A DNA stretch of 64,000 nucleotides. It comes from Rhopalosiphum padi. Its lineage: Eukaryota; Arthropoda; Insecta; Hemiptera; Aphididae. The position numbers and the translations under genes are program-made. Below, in pieces: positions 53,108 through 64,000 of the stretch. The notes beneath the pieces were generated by a model. That model was not told where the DNA came from and did not search any database. It saw only the letters and a list, made by a program, of their open reading frames with translations. Where the stretch lies: the NCBI RefSeq assembly GCF_020882245.1, contig NC_083598.1:27689858-27753857 (forward strand), read 5' to 3'. Within the stretch, counting starts at the first letter, position 1, and each line of letters begins with the position of its first letter.

Positions 53108-53302
53108 TAAATTTCAACAAAATGCCGCAAACACTCAAAGGAACTCGGAGAAACTGAAATACTCAACACCTTAAATGAAACACTAGACCCTGAAACTAAT
53201 TTAAATCTATTATTTTTCCTTAAAAAAAAACTAAACTTATTAATGTTATATAAAAATAGGTTAAAAAAAATATTGTATATAGCCATTAACCATTGCAATT
53301 GA
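53108..53302 (+). pseudogene. Open frame with LINE-like C-terminal look, unassigned
   Basis: A 64-codon frame without a start codon reads CRKHSKELGETEILNTLNE, then ETNLNLLFFLKKKLNLL and MLYKNRLKKILYIAINHCN before TGA. The many Leu/Asn/Lys residues and lack of a start fit the decayed C-terminus of a LINE protein, but composition alone could generate this in AT-rich DNA. No diagnostic motif is present. Confidence 0.15.
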
Positions 53303-54320
53303 AATGTATTATGATCAACAAAAAAATAATAATAATTTTTTGTTTAATGAATGCTCAACGCCTTGTATATTCTATTTAAGTCTAAAAATGAATACAATTA
53401 TACGTTTACATTTGAAAATATTTAGCCAAAAAAACATAAAACTTTTATAAAAAAATAAAAAAAAATGTTTAGCATAAAACTTTTATAATTGTTTTAAATG
53501 CTAAAAATAACTTATGACCATGAGTAGAATGTATACGTATGTTAACAGTCCATTATCATTTTTCACCGTGGTAATCGTCCGAGTCCAAGCGAGGGTAAAG
53601 TCCCATCAAAGGCCATCAATTTTACCGTATGCAATTTACAGGGATATTACATAGACTTTAATCGTACATTTCACACTCGCACAAAATTATAAGATATGTT
53701 TGCCACACTTAAACACTTTGATAATTATTATTATTTAAATTTTTTTTTAGGCAAGGAAAAATAAAAATTGAATAAAATATATACTTTTTATTGATATTTA
53801 CTTTCAAAATATACATATTTTACAATACGATAATTAATCGATAAGCAATAAGTAGTTGTTACACTTGTGAGATATTCTGATGCTTCAATTTTAAATTGGA
53901 CATCTACTGACGAAGCTGTGGCTGGATCATTATCCGTATATCACAAAGTACACGTATGATAATGTGTGTAAGGTAAATAATTTTGCATGATCGTGAAAGT
54001 CATCCACTCCCTGTAAATCACACGAGGTAAAACTGATGACATTTCTCGCTTACACTTTGACGTAAGTCACAGTAAAAATTGAAAATGGACTGCGAACACA
54101 AACACATTGGTACTATTAGCATAACTACAAATTATATTAAATCGTTTCAAATTACATTTTATCTTGAATACTTTTTGAATCATAACTATATACTGAATAT
54201 ATTATCATGAAAAATTACCATATTTTATTATTAATGAGTATTCATTTATTTATTTCATATAGTATGTAACAGCGTAACACAGTAACAACCAATATGTCTA
54301 TGGACATAATAAGAAGAGAG

Positions 54321-55205
54321 AAATTAGGTAATCATCACTCTCCTGTACAATAGATCGAATGAATCTCGTCATTGAGAAATAAATTACTGTTAAGTCTATT
54401 ATATTTATTATGCTTAATTTAAATTTGAATCATTGTATATGAAAAACTATTCTGTTAATCAATAAGTATATATTGTGATATATTTATGACTATTCCTATG
54501 AAAGTTATATAACTATTGTCAATGCTGTTGGTTGAATTACATTTTGCCAAAAACATTACAATTGAAAATGTAATTTTGTGTATAAAATATAATAACATAC
54601 GTTAAAAGTTTCAAATATTTACAAATAATATTTTTAAATAACAGCAAAATAACTAAGTACCTAAAATTGTAGTTTTTTGTTTAAATATTATCTAATTTCA
54701 TACAAATTTGAACATAAAATATGTTAACAGATAAAAAAATTTGTAAATTTATATTATTATTTATATAATTTAAAACATTTCAACTACGAAATTAAAATAT
54801 ATACCTACATTTTTATTATTATGATAATTTATTTTTATTCATAAATAAAAATCAAGTCTTTATGGACCTTTAATATTTTTTTTAAAAAAATTATAAAAAA
54901 CTTATTACATATTTTATTATATATTTTCATGCATTTTGGCTCAACGAAAATTATCTTATTTTAATTTATAGAGAAAAATCTAAAAAAAAATTAAAATTCC
55001 AATGCTTGCAAAAACACTTAAAATATTTAAAAAATTGTATCATGTATTGAAAATTAGCATAATATCATAAAAATTTGGTGAAAATTTCAAATGTCTACGG
55101 TTAATCTTTTTAACAAAACAAGATATTAAAAACGGTAATGGAGAATTTATTATTAAACAGTATTAAAAACGTAAACACTTTAACTTCAAACGTTCATATA
55201 GAAGT
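54321..55205 (+). repeat. Dispersed aphid-type repeat, copy 4
   Basis: Left landmarks ATCATCACTCTCCTGTACAA and ATTTAAATTTGAATCATTGT followed by ATATGAAAAAC; middle landmark CAAATGTCTACGGTTAATCT; right part ACGTAAACACTTTAACTTCA. Terminal motif is decayed. Confidence 0.5.
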
Positions 55206-56370
55206 AATGACACAACAACTGATCACTTATATTAACTTTTCAAAATTAAATAAATTAATGTAAGTAAAATACATTTAAAAATATAAATAAATAAATGTAA
55301 ACTTAAGTAATTTAATATATTTCAATATTTGTGATTTAAAAATAGATAGCTATCGTTTCCGTGACTAGATAAATAATAATAATAAAGATTAACACGTCTT
55401 ATAAAAAAACTATATATAAACACGTATTTTTATGATTATTAAACGAACAGCTTAAGAAAGAATCTTGTATTTAATTTTTAAACTTTTCGACCCAATGAAA
55501 AATACTCTTAAGTTATTACGAATATGATTTTCGTTCTAGGACATCATACACTTCTTATTATGGTTATCAAGGTATAAGTTCTCAAGTTTATTCTGGTAAA
55601 CAAATTATGTTTGTACAACTTTTGAGGCCAGCGGAAAAATGTATTACTTATAAAAGTAATAAGCGAATATGATTTACAGAATAATTTGTAACTATTGCGC
55701 TATCATCGCAGATACATACTTGTTTATGGTTCATAATAATACAGTAGTAGTTATTATATTGTAATCTAAATATGTACATATTCTAACTTTAATAAATAAT
55801 TATTTATGACCTTGACCATTATTTCAGATCATAACTAAATGTTTAGATATAGGTAGGATACCTTATGTTTTGAATGTATAACACTGACCTTCACACAATA
55901 CTTTGATTGTCAACGTTTATAATGATGATATAATATGTGGTTATTAGACGCTAATCAGATTCAAGTTTGAAGTTGGTTTTAAAGTAATTTTACTAAGGTG
56001 TCAAAATACATTATTTATATGTATTATATATCGAAAATTAAAATATTCAACATGCAAGAAAAATGATAATTAACATACCAATAAGTCATATAAAATTTAA
56101 TTCAAGATGATCAATTATAACAGTTATGCAGTGATGAAAATACCTTGTATATTTTTTAATATTTATGTATTAAATACATTTTTTTTTTAAATTTAATAAA
56201 AATATTTTATATTTATCAAAATAAACCTGGTAGTTTATACCTACGTTTTAGACAATATTTATCTAGGCTAATTTTAAGTTGATACAGAACAAAATGTTTA
56301 AATTATATTTTCACTATTTTTTTCAGTCGTTTTTTTTAAATTGTTTATCTTTTGAAATAGATTATTCATA

Positions 56371-56928
56371 CAGGGTCTGGTAAAAAAACTTCCCATATTT
56401 CAAGAGGCAGTTGCAAATAAACAAACAAAGAAATAGAAAAAATTCATATATTTTTTACTAATAAATTTTATGCTATTTTTAATTATTTATTTTAAACATT
56501 ATATCGGTTAAGTGGTGTTCTCCATTGTTAACACATTCACAAAGCCTTTCTAGATAGTTTTCCATAACTCTTCGTGTCATTGCTGATGTAATAGAGCAAA
56601 TGCCTGGTTATCGGCTCCTTAAGTGCTTATAGGGATGCGGGGCGATGATTGTACACTGTGCCTTTAAATATCCACAAAGAACGTAATCACTGGGTGATCA
56701 CGTTAAAAATTTAAATTTAGAAAATTTTTTTTAAAATCACGTTTTATTTTCGTTATTTTTTGTTGGTTTTTATTTTGTTATTTTTTTTTAGTATTTTGTT
56801 CCTCGCCATTAAATCTACTAAAAATAAAACGTTTACCACTATCCATCGATACCCTCTCCACTGTTGTACCGCCACCACAACTCACACAGCGCTATTTCTA
56901 AATAAGGAAGGTTTTTTCCCGTACCCTG
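56371..56928 (-). mobile_element. Deleted Tc1/mariner-like element
   Basis: The ends CAGGGTCTGGTAAAAAAACT and, reverse-complemented from the right, CAGGGTACGGGAAAAAACCT form imperfect terminal inverted repeats, flanked on both sides by TA, the target of this superfamily. The 558-bp body keeps only the transposase C-terminus on the minus strand (separate entry) and has lost the rest. It is a non-autonomous deletion derivative. Confidence 0.8.
56479..56697 (-). pseudogene. Transposase C-terminal fossil (IS630/Tc1-mariner type)
   Basis: In one minus-strand frame the translation runs SPSDYVLCGYLKAQ, then a stop within a diverged stretch (LRSR*PGICSITSA), then MTRRVMENYLERLCECVNN and GEHHLTDIMFKINN before the stop. 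This matches the conserved tail of IS630-type transposases in insects (TP-DFFLWGYLK ... MTRRVMENFRERL-QCI--GGHLTDIIFK). The Asp in SPSDY corresponds to the region of the last catalytic acidic residue. An in-frame stop and loss of all upstream domains make it a pseudogene. It lies wholly inside the 56371-56928 element. Confidence 0.78.
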
Positions 56929-58195
56929 TATTTTAATTCATATTCCGAAACAAAATATTAATTGAAGTATTAAATTCTATAAAAATCGAATTTCAGACGA
57001 GTAGTTATAAATATAAAATGTTTAAAGTAAGTGATGAGTGGAGTAATGTACCAATATTGTGTGGTGTATCCTTGTTGAACATCACTCTACTCATTTAAAC
57101 ATTAAAAACTTATAACTTCTAAATAAATTGTCCATCAAAAATTAAAATTGTATACATCGAAAAAAAAAATATTTTTCTCTAGCGTAAGGAATTAAAAATG
57201 CAATATTTCATTAAAAAAGTAAAATAGTTATATATTGATAAAAATATCAAAACATAGTTTTTTTAGAAAAATTATATTTTTAACAAATAAATATATTATT
57301 TTAAAAAAAATTAAGATTTTATTAAAATAATAAGTGTTACGTTAGGTATCTTCAAGTATAAATATATAAATATTTTTAACAGTTTTTTTTCTGCTCCGGT
57401 TATATATTAAGTTTTTTGTAATTTAATATTCTTAAAGTCGATTGTTAAAGGTCGTATTATGTTAATTTACACAATTCCGGTATAAAAAAAACTAAATATA
57501 GTACAGGTTTTGTGATAGTTTTACTGTTATGTAATTGTTTTCTTATTGTTATTAAAAATTTATAAAATTAGTATAAATTATATACCAACTTTTTAAGATT
57601 AAAAGAAATACATTTAACTAAATTTGTATATTAGAAAAAAGAATATTTTAGCTATATTTAAATTTTAAATTTTTATTAGGAAATTTTATTTTATATTTTC
57701 AACAAATTCATGTAAAAATATGTTAATATTGTTATTAACTTCAAAACCTTAATTTTATATTATTAATAATAAATTATTCTATATACATCAGACTTAACAA
57801 TAATTGTCAATTAATCTCTGGTTACGTTAATGTAGTTAGTAATAAAAACAAAATTATTAATTTTATGTAATGTTTACTAAATCCAATATATCTAATATAT
57901 TTACCATGGTTATAACTAATTATAAGTATTAAATTATTTTGTTTCCATTTTAATCAGCTATTTTATAATTAATTAAGTTTTGTTTTACAATGATGGCATA
58001 CGTGTTTTCTACTATAAGTTGACGTTTTTTTTGCTATTTGATTTCTAAAATCATTTGTTTAATAAATTTTAATGACATGTGTATTTTTTTCAACATTTAT
58101 TACAATTATATTTGTTTTTTATACATTTTCAAAATAAAAATTATTAATACCATTTTTTGAGAACATATTGTATGTATATATTTTGTGTTGTTATA
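56929..58195. other. AT-rich spacer between the two TA-flanked elements
   Basis: At about 57000-57115 GTTTAAAGTAAGTGATGAGT and, inverted, ACATCACTCTACTCATTTAAAC form an imperfect inverted repeat that resembles pieces of the aphid repeat family. Nothing else recognised. Confidence 0.5.
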
Positions 58196-58828
58196 CAGAG
58201 TGTCCCGTAAGGATTTACCCATTGCGATATTTTCTAATATAATAGAGATATCATAATTCTGTTTTTTTAATAAGATTCATAATAACTACAAATATTTCGT
58301 GTTTTATTTAATTTAATTATTTTGGTAAAAATAATAAGTATTTAAAAAAAAATTAAAGATATCTATTTTGTAGAGTTCGTTTTTTTGAAAATATTGACTT
58401 TTCAAAATTTTAATTTAATTTATCTTTTGATATTTAATATTTTTTTTTGAACATTGCGAGCCACAGTGCAAGCGTTAGACGTCCGTACGAGCGCGTGGGC
58501 CACATGTTTATAAATAATATATTAATACTATCGTATTAAATAATTCACAGTTTTTTTAAAATCATGAGATAAATGAAATTAAAATGTTGAAACGTCAATA
58601 TTTTCAGAAAAACTAACTCTACAAAATGGCTATTTTTAATCTATTTGAAAATAATTAAATAAAAAAATATATTTTTTAACTTTTTTACCAAAACATTAAA
58701 ATAAATTAAAACATGAAATATTTTAGTTCTTGTCTCTGTGAACTTAATAAAAAAAAAAAAAAAACAGAATTATGATATATCCATTATTTCAAGAGGTATC
58801 GCAATGCGTAAATCCTCACGGGGCATTG
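58196..58828. mobile_element. Long foldback (inverted-repeat) DNA transposon, TA-flanked
   Basis: The left end (CAGAGTGTCCCGTAAGGATT) and reversed right end (CAATGCCCCGTGAGGATT) match through ATTGCGATA. The similarity continues inward for roughly 250 bases per arm: ATAATTCTGTTTTT pairs with AACAGAATTAT, TTTTGGTAAAA with TTTTTACCAAAA, and TTTGTAGAGTT with AACTCTACAAA. The element sits between TA dinucleotides (58194-58195 and 58829-58830), as for Tc1/mariner insertions. The central spacer (about 58455-58510) is unusually GC-rich for the window. No coding frame; it is a non-autonomous foldback element. Confidence 0.75.
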
Positions 58829-60478
58829 TATATGAATGTCTTATATCTGATATGGAGAATTGCCAAATTCCATCATTATAATTATAACTTAAAAATAAAA
58901 TTATCAAAATATATTTGTTTAAAAATAATTTTTGCATAGCAGCAATGTACCATACCTAATATTATTATGTATGCATTTATGAATTTACGTTATAATATAT
59001 ACGATAACACGTGAATCAATTTTTCACTAATGGATAATATATTCTTAAGCTTATTTGAATTTATAGTTTTAGATATAACTATACATGCAAGGTTACTTGT
59101 ATTATTGTTTTCATTATAACATATTCAATTAATTATTGTAAATTTAACTTGCCTTTTAATTATTATTGTATTGTGAATAATTCGAATATATATATATGTA
59201 CTTGTTTTCAAATTTTAGGACGCACCCATAAAATCCCAAGGCTAAGTTATATTCTACAAATTAAATTTACTACTTACTCAATTTCTGAATGTACAGATTT
59301 TTAAAATCATTTAGTAATTTTTGATTAAACAGTTGATTTTTATTAAGTTATTTTTTATAAAATTGTATTTTATTTAGGTTTACGATTTAAATAAGCTTTT
59401 TTTTATTTTTATTAAGCTAATCTATATTATTTTATTGCTTAAATCACCTTGCAATTGCATTGATATTTATCATTACGTCAAATATGTATTGCGTGGGTCT
59501 GCGAATTTTGTAAATTAGTATCCATAACTTGTAGTTCGGATATATTGTGACTATACTTCAGACGTTTATATTTTTGAGTGATATTTTTTTATACATTAGT
59601 AAAAATATTCCCACCGGCATAATATATAATATCTATAGTAAAGTATTATTACATTGTATTTTTTTTTTACATCCAAAAATGTTCCTTGTATAATATACAT
59701 TAGACTCAATATTATACATACCTATTTTAAAATTAGTGTAAAATCATTAGTAAAGATTATTATCCTTGATAGTACATGATGTTTAAATATTTAAAACTAT
59801 CAAAATAAAATAAAAATGATCTGATTAATAGTTTATTGTAAAAAAGGATAGTTTTTATTAGAAAAAATGTTTGTATCATTACAGAATACTCCTTAAATGT
59901 ACAAAAAAATAAAGTACTTATTTAAAATATGGTCTATAAGAAGAGATGATATTTAAAAATTTCAAAAATAATAATTTAAATAAATACATTTTTATAATAT
60001 TGTTTTAGATAATTTGAATTTTGATGCAGAAACATTTAATATTAAACTAATAAGCTTTTCTATTCTAAGTGAGCTGGAATGGAGAACTCTCATTATTGTG
60101 AATAATAAAATTATGGTTTAATACCTAATACTCAATGTTTATGGATATCAAAATTTTGAAAGTAAAATGCTTGAAAATAATTTTAATAAATTTTGCAAAA
60201 ATATTGATAATTGCGTAAAAAAAATTGTACAATAATTCCGAGAACACGGGGTTAATTATTTTACTTACTGTGGTAAGAAACAATGATGTATATACAAAAA
60301 TTTAAAATATACATATTTATTAATTTTACTTATATAGCATTAAAGTTAGCTATTAATTAAGAAAATAATATTATTATTATTTCGTTGTTTTATATTATTC
60401 GATTATATAAACATTTTTATAGTTTTTAAATGTCGATGTTAAAGCAGTACAAACAACTATGTTTATAGTTTAAACACA
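58829..60478. other. AT-rich DNA upstream of the ABC gene
   Basis: Low-complexity AT-rich sequence without recognised frames or repeats; likely distal upstream region of the ABC transporter gene. Confidence 0.55.
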
Positions 60479-60499
60479 TTTTTTTTTTTTTTTTTTTTT
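60479..60499 (+). repeat. T21 homopolymer
   Basis: A run of 21 T. On the minus strand it would be a poly(A) tail directly following the less AT-rich segment 60500-60670, which is compatible with a retrocopied RNA inserted antisense. Confidence 0.85.
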
Positions 60500-60854
60500 G
60501 ATAAGATTAAATGTAACAGCTGCAGAAGAAAAATTCTTGGTTGTTGATATAGTAACTACCATTATTCAAGGACACCAAGATACTGTATCTTCCAGACGCA
60601 AAGATTCCACTTTTTACGTTCTCCACAAATTATCGGCAAAGCAGATTCTTACAAGAACCACCAATGTTTGAAGTATAGTTTATTTACAAACAGTCTGTGG
60701 CCAATATAAGTTATCAATATCCGAGAATTTGCGTTTGAATTTTTTCGCTTTTTTAAAAAATTATTGCGAATATATTGGCTTACATTATCTTGCTTATTAT
60801 TATTTGTAAACGTTTAAAAAATTAAATATAATCTGAAGAACAACAAAATAAAAT
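60500..60854 (+). promoter_or_regulatory. Upstream region / probable 5' UTR of the ABC transporter gene
   Basis: This stretch lies between a 21-base T run (60479-60499) and the ABC start codon. Its first part (about 60500-60670) is less AT-rich than the surroundings and holds an unidentified open frame of about 55 codons on the plus strand, starting near VTAAEEKFLVVDIV and ending in a TGA just after RTTNV. The second part is AT-rich and leads into AACAAAATAAAATATG. I cannot place a TATA box or initiator with confidence. The first part could be a 5' UTR exon or an inserted retrocopy with its poly(A) on the minus strand. Confidence 0.35.
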
Positions 60855-60964
60855 ATGACTGACGAAGAAATCCAATACGATGTAAGAGTGATAAATGCAT
60901 TTAAGAGTTATGGAAGACATAATGTATTTAATGGTTTGAATATGAATGTGTCGTCAGGTTCTAT
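60855..60964 (+). CDS. First coding exon of an ABC transporter, ABCH-like (partial gene)
   Basis: The exon starts at an ATG with A at -3 and encodes 36 full residues plus two bases of a split codon. The product begins MTDEEIQYDVRVINAFKSYG and continues through HNVFNGLNMNV to SSGS, where a GTAAGT donor starts at 60965. This matches the N-terminal strand of an ABC nucleotide-binding domain: the A-loop aromatic (Tyr19 in FKSYG), then the V-x-NGLNM-V-x-SG segment just before Walker A. The split codon is AT|N; family members read G-(S/T)-I-Y-G-L-L-G-x-S-G-C-G-K-T there, so it would encode Ile. The NBD at the extreme N-terminus fits an ABCH/ABCG half-transporter, a membrane exporter of lipids or xenobiotics, and the wording is closest to insect ABCH proteins (family knowledge). 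No Walker A coding sequence was seen before 64000, so the gene continues off the window. In frame, reading through the donor gives an immediate stop, which supports splicing. Confidence 0.78.
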
Positions 60965-63900
60965 GTAAGTAGTTATTTTGAATAATAATTATTGAATTAG
61001 TTTTAACTCATATATTAGATGTATAATTATATCTATGTTTGAGTATTATTCTTTTAGATTCTGAGCAAAACGATAAATGTATTGATTTTACAATGTTTCT
61101 ATTTTTGTGTATATGCGTGTAAACACTTTTTGGAGCAGTAAAAATACTTCGATTTTCAAAAATACATATTCTATTACGGATCTAGTTAGTACTAGAGGGG
61201 TCAATATATAGCCGGAAAAAACGAAAAATCAGAGATTTTAACTCAAATTAAATTTTTGAAAAAAATGACTGATTTTTTTTTGGTGTAACTCAAAAACATA
61301 TAACCTTTAATACTTGAAATTGTGATTAAATGTTTATATAATATAGATGTTATTTACTTACAAAATATTCTGACATTCATTCATCGATTAAAAATGTTAT
61401 GTGAATCTTAAATATTAAAAATATATAGCATAAATTTTTTTCAAGATTTTTGTCAATATATTTAACTTTTTTATAGTTAGAAATACATAAAAACTTTTTT
61501 CTTAATATCTGAATTTTGAAAATTGAATACACGATTTCTCATTCAGTAGTTTATACTGAAACTATAAAATCTAAAAAAATATATAAAGAAAAATGCTTCT
61601 TATAGATATTTAAGTTCAAATCAAGACGAAATTACTTATGTAAACGATAAATAATAATGTTGATTATTTTGTTATAGTTTAAAATAATTATTCGTGGAAA
61701 ATTATACTTTTATGTATTTAAAATTATAATTAATTTTAGTATATGCAATACAATTTTTGATGTATTTTAAGATATCATCTTCTTCTTCTTGTACTGTTTT
61801 ATGGTATTTTCAAAATGATGTTATTCTCTTTTGAGTTATATGAGTTGATATAATATATAATATATAAATATCATTATAAGAATTAAATACAAATAATATA
61901 ATAAATCCAATATTTTTGGAAAAAATTATATCATCTTACTGTATTATTAAAAGTAAAATAAATTACTTTAATAACTATGTATGTATATCAAAAAACAAAT
62001 TATCATGAAATATAGTTTGTAATATAGACTGTCAAACCATCTATGATCACAGCTATTTTTCGTGTACAGTGATACATCGTTGAAATCAAATTTAACACAC
62101 CCATAAAAGTGACTCGTTCATCACCTAATGTATAGTAGAGCCTGAGCTATACCAATTTGCCAATTTTTTATTATTATTATTATTAATAATGATTTAAAAT
62201 GTTGTTTGAAATATATTTTTACCAAGCGAATAATAATTGAAAATACATTTTTTTTAAATCGAAAATTTCTTAAACTCATAAATAGTCAATAAGGAACAAA
62301 ATATTTTGAAATATATATACAATTTTGATTTAAACATATGGTAAATATTTAAAGTATCTGTGGTTATTCGTTTTGAATTAAACCAAAAACAAAAACAAAA
62401 ACAACTTTATTCAAAACTAATATGTTAAAATACTAGTGCACAAAATAAAATACCCTATCGATTAATGTCAGTAAAATTAAAGTATTCACCCCTTACTAAC
62501 TCTTGACGAGTATTTTATTCTTCGCATTTTTGGCTTGATAGGTACACTAGAATGATGTTTAAAAAAAAGTGTAAACGCTGATAAACAACTATAGTAATTA
62601 TTTGGTTCTAATGAATCCATAGTTGAATACCTATAGCGAATCAATTAGGTACCTATAATATTTGTTTGAAGAAAAAATGCTTTATATGTCTAGTACATTT
62701 ATTTTAAGCTTAGAAAAATAGATTTTGCAATGATGGAATTGTTACTCAAATATTACATCGTTACTATATTAAACGTACAACTTATATGTAAATATTAATT
62801 GTGTAATTATTATTACGACATACAAATATTGTTAGTAAAATTATTAACTAACAAATAAAAACTCGTCTTTTGACTAAAAATGTTTTAATTTAATAGTTGT
62901 ATCAAAGGGTATTTTTTTTTTATTTTCTATTAGATGGTTTAAATAGAAAATAATATTGTTTAAAAACTAAACTGTTTCTATCGATGAATATATTAACACA
63001 TGCAAATTTTTACATGAATATTTATAATATTATAACTACCTATTTATTGCAAAATTTCAGTATATACAATTAATATAAAACTATTTCGCCTTAGACATTC
63101 AACTCATTATTTCATACTCAAGTGCAACTAAGATAGCATTTAATACCAGGTAGCTACTTAATATTACAAAATTATAGTGTGTTATTGAACGAATTATAAT
63201 AATCTCCATAATTTCCCTCAATAAGTTACACTTTTGCTGAAGCACACCTTCTTATCAATAGTTTAACTGTTATTATTAACTAAATTTGTTTTTAGTTATT
63301 TATTATAAATCTGTTTGGTAATTATAGTTGATAAAAATCTGTAAATATAATATAAGAATAAAATGATTAAAATTGAATAAAAAACCAATTACGAGTTTTT
63401 ATACAATAATTCATGTATGTTAAATTACATTTTTGTATTTTAAATGTGAGTATTAAGTGTAGTATTATGAACAGAAAGAGAACAAAATTAAAAATAATAT
63501 CCCTACCATGTTTCGAAGTTGTATCTTCCGTCAACCAGAAAAAGATCTCCCACGCTATCTACACAATGCCAAGTAGTGCCAATAGTAATATGAATGAAAT
63601 ATTATTATCTTTTTTATAGATATTTAATAAAATAATTTTTATTTACGATAAAAGCAAGAGGAGGATCTCGGCGTACTTATTTCTTCGGACACAGTTGTCC
63701 TTGAACATATTATTACATTTGGAATTTTATATTAATTATTAGTATTTGAGATGAAACTTGAAGTAACCTCGAGATTTTGAATTGTTTACATTAAATGATT
63801 TTTAATCTTTCTATAATAACAATGGTAATATACATACCATTCAACTATAGATTAACCGTCAGTGTTAATTGAAATTCTGAAAAATATTTCAGACACCTTG

Positions 63901-64000
63901 CCTTTGTAGGTATATAAAATACAATAAGTAGGTTTGGATTCCCGAGTAAAGCATTTATTTTTATTTTTTTGTGAGTAAAATCTAATTCAAGTTCTTCGAA
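60965..64000 (+). other. First coding intron of the ABC transporter gene (incomplete)
   Basis: It begins with GTAAGTAG at the end of the ABC exon. No sequence resembling a Walker A exon appears before the window edge. It contains a minus-oriented copy of the dispersed aphid repeat at 61053-62145, a further piece at about 62200-62420, and AT-rich sequence after that. An open frame of 68 codons at 63413-63619 has no ABC transporter motifs and is not convincing as an exon. The intron extent is inferred from the absence of the next exon. Confidence 0.6.
61053..62145 (-). repeat. Dispersed aphid-type repeat, copy 5 (inside the ABC intron)
   Basis: The plus strand begins TTTAGATTCTGAGCAAAACG followed by ATAAATGTATTGATTTTACA, the reverse complement of the family's right end. 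It finishes at ATCGTTGAAATCAAATTTAA, ACACACCCATAAAAGTGACT and CACCTAATGTATAGTAGAG, the reverse complement of the left end. It is the longest and most complete copy (about 1.1 kb) and shows both ends clearly. Confidence 0.65.

Larger units (their letters stand above)
49517..56370. other. AT-rich non-coding DNA with transposon debris
   Basis: Besides the listed items, 50480-50760 is less AT-rich and has plus-strand codon-like stretches (WSKHIRDGRTILCFLRE) broken by stops; source unknown. The rest is low-complexity. Confidence 0.5.

Noticed and set aside
63413..63619. 68-codon frame in the ABC intron considered as the next exon
   Set aside because: No Walker A, Q-loop or signature motif and no clear acceptor in the right phase.

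Overview
The window is about 64 kb of very AT-rich animal DNA with almost no protein-coding content. Several features suggest an aphid (Hemiptera: Aphididae). These are the strong A/T bias, the many (AAT)n/(ATT)n/(TA)n tracts with TAGGTACCTACC-like runs, a repeat family ending in a TACATTCATTGCT(T/C)(C/T)GCTCAGAATCTAAA-like motif that I remember from aphid genomes, and an ABCH-type ABC transporter. The organism call is inference from composition and memory of families, not from a marker gene. No tRNA, rRNA, CRISPR array or operon structure was found.

The only confidently recognised gene is at the right end. A first coding exon at 60855-60964 (+) encodes the start of the nucleotide-binding domain of an ABC half-transporter, most like the insect ABCH group (often named 'ABC transporter G family member 23-like'). 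It ends at a GTAAGT donor exactly where the codon before Walker A should be split. Walker A and all later exons lie beyond the window, so 60965-64000 is the start of its first coding intron. That intron holds a reverse-oriented copy of the aphid dispersed repeat.

Region by region: 1-9.6 kb is AT-rich non-coding DNA with microsatellites. A decayed Jockey-like LINE reverse transcriptase lies at 9.6-10.2 kb. Five GC/CpG-richer patches stand out in the AT-rich background (14.1-14.8, 18.9-19.1, 35.2-36.3, 43.7-44.5 and 44.7-44.9 kb). They are the best candidates for promoters or 5' exons, and two possible first coding exons (31426-31520 and 44836-44937) are offered at low confidence. DNA transposon remnants occur at 17.4, 30.9, 34.3 and 39.7 kb (hAT-like), about 20.9 kb (Helitron-like 3' end), 56.4 kb (Tc1/mariner-like, with the antisense fossil of a transposase C-terminus) and 58.2 kb (a long foldback element). 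A possible gag-like fossil lies at 48.3 kb and an RTE-like 3' tail at 51.5 kb. At 49.1-49.4 kb there is an unusual minisatellite: a 20-bp unit present as two arrays in opposite orientation.

Apart from the ABC exon, the window reads as intergenic or long-intron DNA shaped by transposon decay. There is no gene cluster in which several genes act together. The long ORFs across the GC-richer patches mostly run through microsatellites and are not supported as genes.
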